Of a stretch of 46,375 bases of DNA, positions 38,187-46,375 are shown piece by piece; within the stretch, counting starts at the first letter, position 1; each line of letters opens with the position of its first letter. The stretch lies in assembly GCA_028877145.1 (NCBI GenBank), contig JAGWOX010000002.1, positions 1 to 46,375 of the forward strand, read 5' to 3'. A model generated the notes under the pieces. The model was given only the letters and a program-made list of their open reading frames with translations. It was not told where the DNA came from and ran no database searches. A program made the translations under genes and the position numbers. The DNA is from Acidobacteriota bacterium. GTDB taxonomy: Bacteria > Acidobacteriota > Terriglobia > Acidiferrales > UBA7541.

Positions 38187-39590
38187 TTAAAAGATCAGGC
38201 CGAGGTACAGGTACATCGCGTTGTTGTCGCTGGCATTGCGGCCGGAGCCATCGTAGTTGGTTGAAGCGCCATTGAAGGACGTATAGGCCGTGTACTGGGC
38301 GGCAAGGCGGACGTTTTGCACCGGCCAGTAGGTGAAATTGAGGTTGAATCCTGCACCCAGGGGATTGCCATTATTGCTGCCGTCCACCGGATCGGGCGGG
38401 TAGAGCAGCGGATCGGCCGTGCCCGTGGTTCTGAAGTACTGAATGGAGGGGATGTAGCGGTAGCCGAAATGGTAGATGCCATCCACTCGGACCGTGTTCA
38501 GGTGATGCGGCACAAGGCTGGCCGCGCCAGCGCCGAAGAAGGCGTTCAGGTCGGAATTCTCGCGGATGTACGTTACGTGAAGTGTGAGGATGTCGTTCGC
38601 CAGTTTGGGCAACACCTGCTCGTATTGGGAATCGACAGCCACGTCGGTGTACGTATTGGTCGGCCCAGTCACCGTTTGCGGCGTGCTGGCCACGTGCATC
38701 CCGTAGGTGCCGAACTCGAGGTAGGAATTGCCCATGCTTTGTTGCCACGCGACTCGCCAGTAGGGCGCGGCTCCCTGGATGTTGAAGTCGAAGCCTTCAC
38801 CGGTATTCGGAAGCGGCTGGCCGAGATGCGCCGAGCGGTAGATCTCGAAGTCGCCGTATAAGTGGTCGTTCCACATCGCGTATCCGCCGATTCCGGCGGC
38901 ATCCTGGGCAAGCGTTCCATCCACCACCGTGGCAGCGGCAGGTGTCGGCGCCGATGCGGACGCGATGAAAGGGAAGCCCCAGGCCGGCGTGTCGTTCCAC
39001 AGGTCCTCGACCGTGGGATTGTTGTTCAGGTCGATGCCGTAGACGAACGTCTTATTGCCGAGCAGCGTGTTGCGCGCGTAGCGGATGTCCGTATTGTCCC
39101 AGCTGAAGTGGTCGGCCTGAACGTCGTAGGTGGCCTGAATGAACCCTCCAGCGTGGGTTGAGAACGCTCCGGCCAGGAACAGGGACACGTCTTGTGGAAG
39201 CGAATAGTCCCAGTTGGACTTGCCGGGCTGGGGCTTGTTCAACCCGGTGGTCGAGGCTTCCAGCCAGGCGGCCAGAGGCAGATAGGAGAGCAACTGCAGT
39301 CCCGGTGTGCCCTTTGCCGGTGGAGCGCTGATCACCTTGATCCCGGTCATCGTGTAACCGTTCAGCTTGAAACGCCGTCCGAGCGGAGTTAGCTCGGGCG
39401 GATTGATATGACACGAACTGCACGCCAGACCCGTCTGCCGCGCGAAACTCGGCACGGCCTCGGCCCGGCGCGGCAGCCCGACGAGCAGCAACAACACCGC
39501 CGCTGCCTGCAACAGGAATAATGCGCCGGAACCGCATCCCGGCCATCTTGCACACCTCTTGTAATCGATTCTTTGAGCGGTCATCTTCAT
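38187..39590 (-). CDS. Cyc2-like fused monoheme cytochrome c/outer-membrane porin
   Basis: ATG at 39590 with GGGGGAG RBS; N-terminal VPSFARQTGLACSSCHINPPELTPLGRRFKLNGYTMTGIKV (CxxCH heme motif with FARQTG...LxPxGRxFKLxGY context of Cyc2), then beta-barrel-like alternating aromatic strands, ending AMYLYLGLIF with terminal Phe. Confidence 0.72.
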   Translation of the reverse strand: MKMTAQRIDYKRCARWPGCGSGALFLLQAAAVLLLLVGLPRRAEAVPSFARQTGLACSSCHINPPELTPLGRRFKLNGYTMTGIKVISAPPAKGTPGLQLLSYLPLAAWLEASTTGLNKPQPGKSNWDYSLPQDVSLFLAGAFSTHAGGFIQATYDVQADHFSWDNTDIRYARNTLLGNKTFVYGIDLNNNPTVEDLWNDTPAWGFPFIASASAPTPAAATVVDGTLAQDAAGIGGYAMWNDHLYGDFEIYRSAHLGQPLPNTGEGFDFNIQGAAPYWRVAWQQSMGNSYLEFGTYGMHVASTPQTVTGPTNTYTDVAVDSQYEQVLPKLANDILTLHVTYIRENSDLNAFFGAGAASLVPHHLNTVRVDGIYHFGYRYIPSIQYFRTTGTADPLLYPPDPVDGSNNGNPLGAGFNLNFTYWPVQNVRLAAQYTAYTSFNGASTNYDGSGRNASDNNAMYLYLGLIF

Positions 39591-39619
39591 CTCCCCCTTT
39601 CGTTTTCCCGCTGCCGAAT

Positions 39620-40378
39620 CTAGGATCCGAGTTTGAAGGTGACCGTAGTTGTTTTGCCAGCCTGTACGACGACTTGCTGCTCCTTGGTCCCCAGCTTCTC
39701 CTGCCAGATTTTCAAGTGATACGTGCCGGCCGGGACGTCGGTCAGTGTGAACGCGCCACCGGACTTGCTCATCGTGTAGTAGGGGTTCTTGGCGACGACG
39801 ACATAGCCCTGCATCCAGGGGTGAATGTCGCAGCGTACCATCACCGTCTCCGGCCGCATCAGCGTCAGTTCCACCGGGCTGCTGCTGGGCGCCATCATGT
39901 GGTTCGAGGTGCGATTGAAGTGGGCATATACGTGAATGTTGTGCGTCACGGGATCGCTGTTCAGAATTTCGACCTGTCCTGGTTGCATCAAGACAACGTC
40001 GGGGGAGAACATGCACTTCTTCTGGTCGAGAACCGGCTTCGGAAAGGAGAACGCCTTCCCATGCGTAATGTCATCGAGCCAGACCACCGCGCCGGCCACT
40101 CCTCCCTGCTCCACCTGGATCGGGTACATCTCCTTCATGCTGCCGCACGCTGACTGGTCCGTAGTCACGGCGAGCTTTTGCGGTCGCACCGGCTTGCCGG
40201 CCCAGAGAAGCTTCCCTTCGATCGTGCCTCCGGGCGCCGATTGCACCGTGTAACCCTCTTGCGGCGGAACGGCTGCTCTGCCCGGCTTTCCATAAATGGC
40301 GAGCCCGCCGACAAGGGCCAGCACTGCTGCCACAGTCACGCAGAACGTACGTCTACTCATCCCTGTTGATTTGTCCAT
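39620..40378 (-). CDS. Secreted amicyanin-like cupredoxin with C-terminal carboxypeptidase-regulatory-like domain (paralog of 37308-38078)
   Basis: MDKSTGMSRRTFCVTVAAVLALVGGLAIYG signal; DPVTHNIHVYAHFN, VRCDIHPWMQGYVVVAKNPY, SGGAFTLTDVPAGTYHLKIWQ. Confidence 0.75.
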   Translation of the reverse strand: MDKSTGMSRRTFCVTVAAVLALVGGLAIYGKPGRAAVPPQEGYTVQSAPGGTIEGKLLWAGKPVRPQKLAVTTDQSACGSMKEMYPIQVEQGGVAGAVVWLDDITHGKAFSFPKPVLDQKKCMFSPDVVLMQPGQVEILNSDPVTHNIHVYAHFNRTSNHMMAPSSSPVELTLMRPETVMVRCDIHPWMQGYVVVAKNPYYTMSKSGGAFTLTDVPAGTYHLKIWQEKLGTKEQQVVVQAGKTTTVTFKLGS

Positions 40379-40739
40379 ACACACAAACTCCCTTCGAGAG
40401 TATCGAGGATTTCGCGTCCGCCTCTCGTCGAATCTCACAGCCTGCCTCCGGCACTTTGTCACCACCGGACAGCGGAAGCTGTGACCTTGAGCACAAAGCA
40501 CTGAAAAACCCACCGCTAGTCTACTCAAAATACTTCCCGAGTGAAAATTTTCTCTGTGCCGCATCGTCTAGACTGGCAACGAGATATCGGACTTTGTAGG
40601 TCCGCGATGTCGGCTCTTTGCCGCGCGGCGCGCGGGCCTGAAAGCGAAAAATCCTCTCTCAGGCCATACCAACATTCATCTCTCTGCATGCATCTTAACC
40701 GCCGAACGAAAATAGAAGTGTCAAGCCGGGAGGAGCCAG

Positions 40740-41171
40740 ATGCGTGAATTCATTCCAGGATTTCTCAGGAACCGGCGGTCAGATCGTCCGCGCTTAGGAG
40801 TGCTGTTGATTTTCGGATTAGCCGTATTGTCCTTGGCTGCGGGCCAACTCTACGCGCAAGGAAAGCCGAAAATTCCGACCGTCGACGCCGGCGTTGGCTC
40901 GTGTTCGGCCGATTTTGTCGTACGGGATGGAAACAACAAACCGCTCTACAACGCCAGCATCGATCTCACGTTCCGTTATGGCCTTTTCAACCTCCACAAA
41001 GTCTCGCTCGAGGCCTTCACCGATTCAAACGGCCGCGCACACTTCAAAGGTTTGCCGGACGCACCGAAAAATCCGCTCGCCTTCGACGTTCGCTACGGTG
41101 ACCGCCAGAAGACGCAGACCGATAACCCGCTCTATACCTGCAAGGCCAGCTACGATGTCGTCCTTCCGTAA
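40740..41171 (+). CDS. Small secreted beta-sandwich-like hypothetical protein
   Basis: Signal MREFIPGFLRNRRSDRPRLGVLLIFGLAVLSLAAGQLYAQG; two Cys in the mature region; VRDGNNKPLYNASIDLTFRYG...EAFTDSNGRAHFKGLPD resembles a transthyretin/CarboxypepD_reg-type fold. Confidence 0.6.
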   Translation: MREFIPGFLRNRRSDRPRLGVLLIFGLAVLSLAAGQLYAQGKPKIPTVDAGVGSCSADFVVRDGNNKPLYNASIDLTFRYGLFNLHKVSLEAFTDSNGRAHFKGLPDAPKNPLAFDVRYGDRQKTQTDNPLYTCKASYDVVLP

Positions 41172-41308
41172 CGCTCGCCGAGTGTGACGGGAAGCGGGAC
41201 CGGCCGCGGCGCAGTCGTCGCGCACGCGGCCGGCGCGCAATTTGTCAACGAGGTATTCGAGCCCGCCCTGCCTTCCCGCGGGGCGGACTCGCCTTCACTC
41301 CTTCGTGG

Positions 41309-42103
41309 TTATTCCGGCAATCGGCGGCGCAGCGTTAATCCGAGCAGCAAGAGCCCCGTGCCTACCAAGGCGAGCGTTCCGGGTTCCGGAGCAACTCCAA
41401 CGGTCACGGCTTCGCTCAATGGGGTCGTGTCGGTCATCACGCACGGGCCCGTTGAGCAGGATTGGTTCGTCAGAAATCCCCAGAAAATCGTGCCCTGGGG
41501 AAAGGAGGCGATGTTGTTGAATGTGATCGTGAGCGGAGTGCCGGTGAATGCGCCGAGATCGTACACCGAGACCGCAAAAGCGCTCGTGGAAACGCCGACC
41601 TGCGCGGCGGCCGTGGCGAAGGCGCTGAAATCCTCGTTTCCGCCGGCGCCCGAGGCCAGGCTCAGGTTGCCGACGTTCGCGGCGAGAAAGTCGGTGAAGG
41701 CCCCCGATGTGAAGCTCGAACTCGCCGTACCCACCGCGCCGTTTCCGTTCACGGTGAATGCCGGCAGCGAGCCCCCCGCCGGGACGAGAATCGCCAGGTA
41801 GGCTTCGCCGGTGTCCGTGCCGCCGCTCGTGAGCTGGAAACTGAGCGTGGGCAGCATGTCACTCGTGATGATGGTCGTCGTTCCCGAAATGCCGTTGCAG
41901 CCGCTGCCGCACAGCCGCACGTCGGCCGGATCCACGAGTGTCGTGCTCGTGCCGCTGTCTAAGTTTGTCGTCAAAGGCGGTGTTGCGTACCCATTCGTCG
42001 TCGCGGTCTGAGTCGCCGCGGCTTTCGCCGAGGTCCCGCCGAATAGCAGCAGGCAACAGCCCAATCCAATCCCCAGCCATCTCCTCGCTCTAGCGTGCTT
42101 CAT
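41309..42103 (-). CDS. PEP-CTERM sorting domain-containing secreted protein
   Basis: Signal peptide plus C-terminal APEPGTLALVGTGLLLLGLTLRRRLPE (PEP motif, TM, basic tail). Confidence 0.92.
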   Translation of the reverse strand: MKHARARRWLGIGLGCCLLLFGGTSAKAAATQTATTNGYATPPLTTNLDSGTSTTLVDPADVRLCGSGCNGISGTTTIITSDMLPTLSFQLTSGGTDTGEAYLAILVPAGGSLPAFTVNGNGAVGTASSSFTSGAFTDFLAANVGNLSLASGAGGNEDFSAFATAAAQVGVSTSAFAVSVYDLGAFTGTPLTITFNNIASFPQGTIFWGFLTNQSCSTGPCVMTDTTPLSEAVTVGVAPEPGTLALVGTGLLLLGLTLRRRLPE

Positions 42104-42246
42104 CGTTTTTGCTCTCCTCAAGAGTGTCGTTTGCCCGACTCAAACGGCGCGGGCCTGGCTGCCGTTCCTCCTTGCAGGCAAGTAACCAATGACGGTCCGT
42201 TTTGACGGTCGCGCATCCGCCTCAAAATCAATCTGTTGCACGACAG

Positions 42247-42260
42247 GCGCACGACATGCC
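42247..42260 (-). promoter_or_regulatory. Possible sigma54-type -24/-12 element (GG-N10-GC) upstream of the PEP-CTERM gene
   Basis: Minus strand AGGCATGTCGTGCGCC: GGCA.G...GC spacing matches GG-N10-GC. Confidence 0.2.
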
Positions 42261-42329
42261 TGATGGCTTGGCGCGGATATATAAAATCTTGTCCATACAG
42301 TCTCTAATCGGTTGTCTATAGCCTCGCCG

Positions 42330-44666
42330 TCAGTGATTCTGTGCGTCTTCCATCGACGGGAGCGCCTTCAACGCGGCCGCCTTTTCACTCGCAGTCAGAC
42401 CCAGGTTGAGTGCCAGCGCGAGTCTCTCCCGCGCCGTCCGTTTCCGCCCCGTGGCCAGCAGTTCCATCCCCAGGTGGTATTCGACGAGTCCGTCCCGCGG
42501 CAGTGCGTGCGCGGCTGATTCCAGTTGCTCGACGGCCAGCGGATGGATGCCTTTCTCGTGGTAGATCCACCCGAGCGTATCGGCGACCTGCGGGTTCTCT
42601 GGGAAGCGCGACTTCAGCGCTTGCGCGAGAGCGAGCGCCTGATCGAGGTTCGCGCCGCGTTCGGCCCAGCAACGTGCCAGCGCCAGTTTGATGGCGTCGG
42701 AGTTCGGCGAGGCAAGCCGGCCCGAATCGAAATACGATTCAGCCTGCTCGTAGCGTCCTTCGCGCATAGCCATGTTTCCGGCGAGCAAGTACCCGGCGAC
42801 GCTCGCCGGGTCGTTCTGGATTGCCGCGGCGTATTCGGATGCTGCCCGGTCGTTTTCTCCCCGTCGCTCGAGGATTTCGCCCAAGAGTTCGTGCGCGGTC
42901 GAGCGGATCGGGCTTTCGGCAAGCGACTGGCGCACCGATGCCTCCGCCTTGGCATACTGGCCGGTGTTGAAATACAGCCGGGCCAGCAATTCGAGAAGCG
43001 CGGGATTCGTCGGCGAGGACGCGAGGGATTCCTGCACGCTGGCGATGGCGCGCGGCACTTGGCCAGCCGATGCCAGAGCCGAAGCGTACCATTCGACGAG
43101 CGGCGCGGGATCCGGCGCGCCGTCCATCACCTGGGAGAATTCGCGGTCGGCTGCCGGAAAATTCTTGCGCGCGATGTCGTAGCGCACGGCAACCTCGCGA
43201 AATGCTCGCGGCTCGTTCTCTATCTTCTCGCCCACGTCGATGATCTGCCCGGCCCCGTTCAGGTCGCCGTGCATCACGTCGGCTTGCGCGAGCAGCAAGT
43301 AGCCATCCACCGCTCCGGGATTGATTGCTAGAACCTTCCGCGCGTATTCGGCTCCGAGCCTCCAGTCGCCCGAATCGAGCGCGATTTGCCCGAGGCGGAC
43401 GTACGCTCCGAGAAACTTGCCATTGGCCTCCACGCATTCGCCGAATGCTCCCTTGGCGCGGTCGGTCTGCCCCGTCGCGAGCCACGTCAGTCCCAGGTAA
43501 AAATTGGCCAGAATGGAGCCCGGATTCTCCTTGAGTGCCGCCTCGAGCGTCGCGCCCGCTTGCGAATAGTCTCCCTGCAAGTATTCGAGCGCCCCGAGCA
43601 AGGCGCGAGCGTCCGGGTCGCTGGGATCGCGCAGCAGGACAGCGTGCGTGTATCGCGAGGCGCGGGGAACGTCCCGCATCGTCAAGTACGCGCTTGCCAG
43701 GTTCTTTTCCACCAACTCGCTCGGCGCGGCGGCTTCGGCGGCGCGGAATTCGGCCACGGCGCGCGGCAGCTCGTTTCGCCACAACCAGAAATTGCCCAGC
43801 GCCACCGGCAGATTAGGAAATGTTTTCGGCGCACGCACGAGCGAGGCGAAGAGTCTGTCGGCCTCGGCCAGCCGGCCGTGCCGCACATAGAGGTCTGCCA
43901 GACACAGATTCAGATCGAGGGAGTCGGGGTGGCTTTTGACACCGCCCGACACGAGCGCCTCGGCCTCGTCAGTTTTTCCCTCGAGATCGAGCAGGTTCGC
44001 CAGGTTCCGGTAGTTCTCGGCGGAACCGGGCTCGATGCGCAGCGCCTCGCGAAAATCCTGCTCCGCCGCCGGGTACTGCTTCTGGCCGGTCTCCGCGAGG
44101 CCGCAGAGCGCGTACACCTCATCGTCGGCCGGCGCGAGTTGCTTCAGCACGGCGCATTGTTTCGTGGCTCGGTCGAGCTCGGAAGTTCCGAGATCGAGTT
44201 TCATCTCGACAATCTCCATGCGAACGCTCTTGGGGTCGAGCCGCCGCGCCTGCTCGAGCTGCTCCTGCGCGAGGCGGGATTGGCCGGCGGCGACATATAA
44301 CTCGGCCAAGTCGAGTCTCGCGGGCGCGAAGGAAGGCTGCGCCGTGACAACCGATTTCAGGTCGTTATACGACGAGCGCCATTCGCCGAGCCGGTTCTCG
44401 ACTTGCGCGAGCTGGTAGCGTGCCTTCCAGTCGCTCGGGTCCTTTTGCAAAGCGTTGTGAAACTGGATCGCCGCTTCCCGGTATTTCCTGTGCGCCAGAT
44501 AGCGGGCGCCACTCGCGAGGTAGGCGCGAGCCGCGGCCTTGGGATCGGTCTTGCAACCCGCACCGGCCAGCGCGAAAAGGGCCAGCAGCAGCGTCGCCGC
44601 CCAGGCTCGGCGCCATGCCGCGCGATGCATGGCCCCGATTCCAATGCCAACTTGTCTGATCTCCAT
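42330..44666 (-). CDS. TPR-repeat lipoprotein of the exosortase/PEP-CTERM system (PrsT-like)
   Basis: Lipobox LAGAGC; many TPR units across about 780 aa; adjacent to epsI/exosortase. ATG at 44666 within ORF 42330-44684. Confidence 0.82.
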   Translation of the reverse strand: MEIRQVGIGIGAMHRAAWRRAWAATLLLALFALAGAGCKTDPKAAARAYLASGARYLAHRKYREAAIQFHNALQKDPSDWKARYQLAQVENRLGEWRSSYNDLKSVVTAQPSFAPARLDLAELYVAAGQSRLAQEQLEQARRLDPKSVRMEIVEMKLDLGTSELDRATKQCAVLKQLAPADDEVYALCGLAETGQKQYPAAEQDFREALRIEPGSAENYRNLANLLDLEGKTDEAEALVSGGVKSHPDSLDLNLCLADLYVRHGRLAEADRLFASLVRAPKTFPNLPVALGNFWLWRNELPRAVAEFRAAEAAAPSELVEKNLASAYLTMRDVPRASRYTHAVLLRDPSDPDARALLGALEYLQGDYSQAGATLEAALKENPGSILANFYLGLTWLATGQTDRAKGAFGECVEANGKFLGAYVRLGQIALDSGDWRLGAEYARKVLAINPGAVDGYLLLAQADVMHGDLNGAGQIIDVGEKIENEPRAFREVAVRYDIARKNFPAADREFSQVMDGAPDPAPLVEWYASALASAGQVPRAIASVQESLASSPTNPALLELLARLYFNTGQYAKAEASVRQSLAESPIRSTAHELLGEILERRGENDRAASEYAAAIQNDPASVAGYLLAGNMAMREGRYEQAESYFDSGRLASPNSDAIKLALARCWAERGANLDQALALAQALKSRFPENPQVADTLGWIYHEKGIHPLAVEQLESAAHALPRDGLVEYHLGMELLATGRKRTARERLALALNLGLTASEKAAALKALPSMEDAQNH

Positions 44667-44712
44667 GTCTCTCCTCCCGTCCAATACGCTCCGCCTGTTC
44701 GGCGGATTCGCT

Positions 44713-45408
44713 TCAATTCGGAATGAATTTCACGAGATGCGGAAAAACAATCCGCAGAAACTCCGTTGTGCGGCGCTCGGCCGGGCCGATTTCACGGCCG
44801 GAGTTGGCGATCGGCGTGGTCACGCGTACGAGCGCGCCATCGGTCCGGTCCCGTGTCAGGGCATCGGCCGTGAGCCAGAATTTCGCCGCGTATTCGCTGG
44901 TGACGTCACGCCCGCGCTCCTGGTACCAGTAAAGGACGAGGACATGCGCCGTGTCGCGCGCCACGTCGTATTCGTTCACGAGGAGCGGGGCCGTGCCGGC
45001 CATCGGGATCGCCAGGCGGCGCGATTCCACGGGCTGCCAGCCCGTTCCCGGCAGGCAGTTCTTCGGCGAATGAATCGTGTGCCCCGTGCGCTGGCCGCCG
45101 TAGTAGCTGATGTAAAGCGTCACCGGAGCTTCCGAGCCGTCGGAATAGATTCGGTTCAGATAATCGTCAAGTCCCACCGCGCGCACGATTCGCTCCGGCA
45201 ACGGAACGTTCTCGCCCGACCAGCGGCCAAGGACTATCGGAAATTCGGCCAGCGGCGCGTGCGCGGGTACTTTTTCGCCATGGTTCAGCCGCCCCATCGA
45301 CAAGATGCCGCACCCCAGCACCGCGGCGGCGAGCCACAGGCGTCCTGCGGATCCCACCCTACCCACGAAGCGCCTCGATTCGGCCCGAGAGCCATTTGAG
45401 GAGTACAT
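44713..45408 (-). CDS. EpsI-family protein (exosortase-associated C-terminal domain, DUF3485-like)
   Basis: FPIVLGRWSGENVPLPERIVRAVGLDDYLNRIYSDG..APVTLYISYYGGQRTGHTIHSPKNCLPGTGWQPV is typical of EpsI. Confidence 0.92.
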   Translation of the reverse strand: MYSSNGSRAESRRFVGRVGSAGRLWLAAAVLGCGILSMGRLNHGEKVPAHAPLAEFPIVLGRWSGENVPLPERIVRAVGLDDYLNRIYSDGSEAPVTLYISYYGGQRTGHTIHSPKNCLPGTGWQPVESRRLAIPMAGTAPLLVNEYDVARDTAHVLVLYWYQERGRDVTSEYAAKFWLTADALTRDRTDGALVRVTTPIANSGREIGPAERRTTEFLRIVFPHLVKFIPN

Positions 45409-46303
45409 GCGCCCCGAGCATCAGCACCGCCGCCGTAAGGAAAATCAACCAGCCGGAGAACTCGTGAAAGAAACCTTGGGCCAGCCGTGGCGAGATTTCC
45501 GCGGTCAGCGCGCCCGTGCCGAAAATCCGAAACGCATTGCTCGCCACCGCAATCGGCACCATCAGCGCCACCAGCATCGCTCGCATCCGCATTTGTTTCT
45601 CCGCCAGATAGGCGTAAGCCACCGCGACCGTCACCAGCGAAACGAGCGAGCGAATGCCGCTGCACGCCTGCGCCACCTCGAGCGTGTAATTCGCGAGGAT
45701 CAGCAAATTGCCTTCGCGCAGCACCGGAATGTGCACGGCGGCAAGCGCCGCTGCCGCCCAACGCGACGCGAGGATTTGCAGCGGCAGCGTTACCTCGGCA
45801 TACAGGACGCCGGGCCAGGGAATCATGAATACGAGGTACCCCAGAGGAAAAGCGACCGCGCCGAGCCTGCGCCAGCCTGCGAGGTACAAGACGAGCGAGG
45901 CGAGCAGGACGACGAACGAAAACCGCGTCGTGAAAAGCTCCGCCGCCAGCGTCCCGACAACCAGCAGCACGACCGCCCACGCAATTCCCACCAGCCCCAG
46001 CCAACTGCCGCCATTTCCCGTTCCCAACCACCGCCGCCGCTCGCGCCAGAGCACGAATCCCGAAAACGCCGGAACCAGAAATCCGTGACTCCAGTTCGGA
46101 TCCTCCCACCACTGCCTCGCCATCAGCCCAAACACCGGCGCATATAGCAGGACGATCAAGACAATCAGTGTCCCGGCGGCGAGCATGACTTGATCGCCCC
46201 AGACCAAGTTCAGTGTCCAGCTTTGGCCTCGCGCCTCAGGGGCTCCATCACAATCGACTCGCAAACGTACTCCTTCACCAAAGTTTCGCCTCCCCCATTG
46301 CAA
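45359..46303 (-). CDS. Exosortase (transmembrane transpeptidase)
   Basis: Multi-TM with AQACSGIRSLVSL (catalytic Cys), SNAFRIFGTG (Arg) and FFHEFSGWLIF (His). Overlaps epsI by about 50 nt. Confidence 0.94.
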   Translation of the reverse strand: MQWGRRNFGEGVRLRVDCDGAPEARGQSWTLNLVWGDQVMLAAGTLIVLIVLLYAPVFGLMARQWWEDPNWSHGFLVPAFSGFVLWRERRRWLGTGNGGSWLGLVGIAWAVVLLVVGTLAAELFTTRFSFVVLLASLVLYLAGWRRLGAVAFPLGYLVFMIPWPGVLYAEVTLPLQILASRWAAAALAAVHIPVLREGNLLILANYTLEVAQACSGIRSLVSLVTVAVAYAYLAEKQMRMRAMLVALMVPIAVASNAFRIFGTGALTAEISPRLAQGFFHEFSGWLIFLTAAVLMLGAHVLLKWLSGRIEALRG

Positions 46304-46375
46304 GAGCCGTGCCGGTCATGAATCTTTGTGGATGACAAATCGGGATCGCCGGCTAACGGGTGCCCTAAGATTAAA

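Noticed and set aside
45305-46147. 280-aa plus-strand ORF opposite exosortase/epsI
   Set aside because: Antisense to confidently identified genes; Arg/His/Gln-rich shadow translation.

Overview
GC-rich bacterial chromosomal window, Acidobacteria-like in gene content (inferred from gene families only). No rRNA, tRNA, CRISPR array or intact mobile element was recognised. Left part: a hem operon on the minus strand (ccsA/hemX-like, hemA, hemC, hemD, hemB; the last is cut by the window edge) with 4-nt ATGA overlaps at each hem junction. Next come an aldo/keto reductase, icd, mdh, a large sortilin/BNR beta-propeller protein, an MFS transporter, a giant M14 peptidase, a HyuA/HyuB pair with a GntR/FCD regulator, two methyltransferases, tandem C45/PLB-like Ntn hydrolases, a membrane-anchored GH113-like glycosidase, and a PadR plus MacB/FtsX-type permease pair in which the permease is frameshifted. 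The most interesting locus is 37308-40378 (minus strand). It encodes a Cyc2-like fused monoheme cytochrome/outer-membrane barrel between two paralogous amicyanin-like cupredoxins, which suggests an outer-membrane electron conduit. To its right is an exosortase/PEP-CTERM module (exosortase, EpsI, PrsT-like TPR lipoprotein, one PEP-CTERM cargo). Other signals: duplicated promoters for the tandem hydrolases, GTATAC palindromes around gntR, a 36-aa small ORF with a good promoter and RBS, two probable single-nt frameshifts, and several intergenic structured repeats. All assignments come from reading the sequence; no database searches were run.
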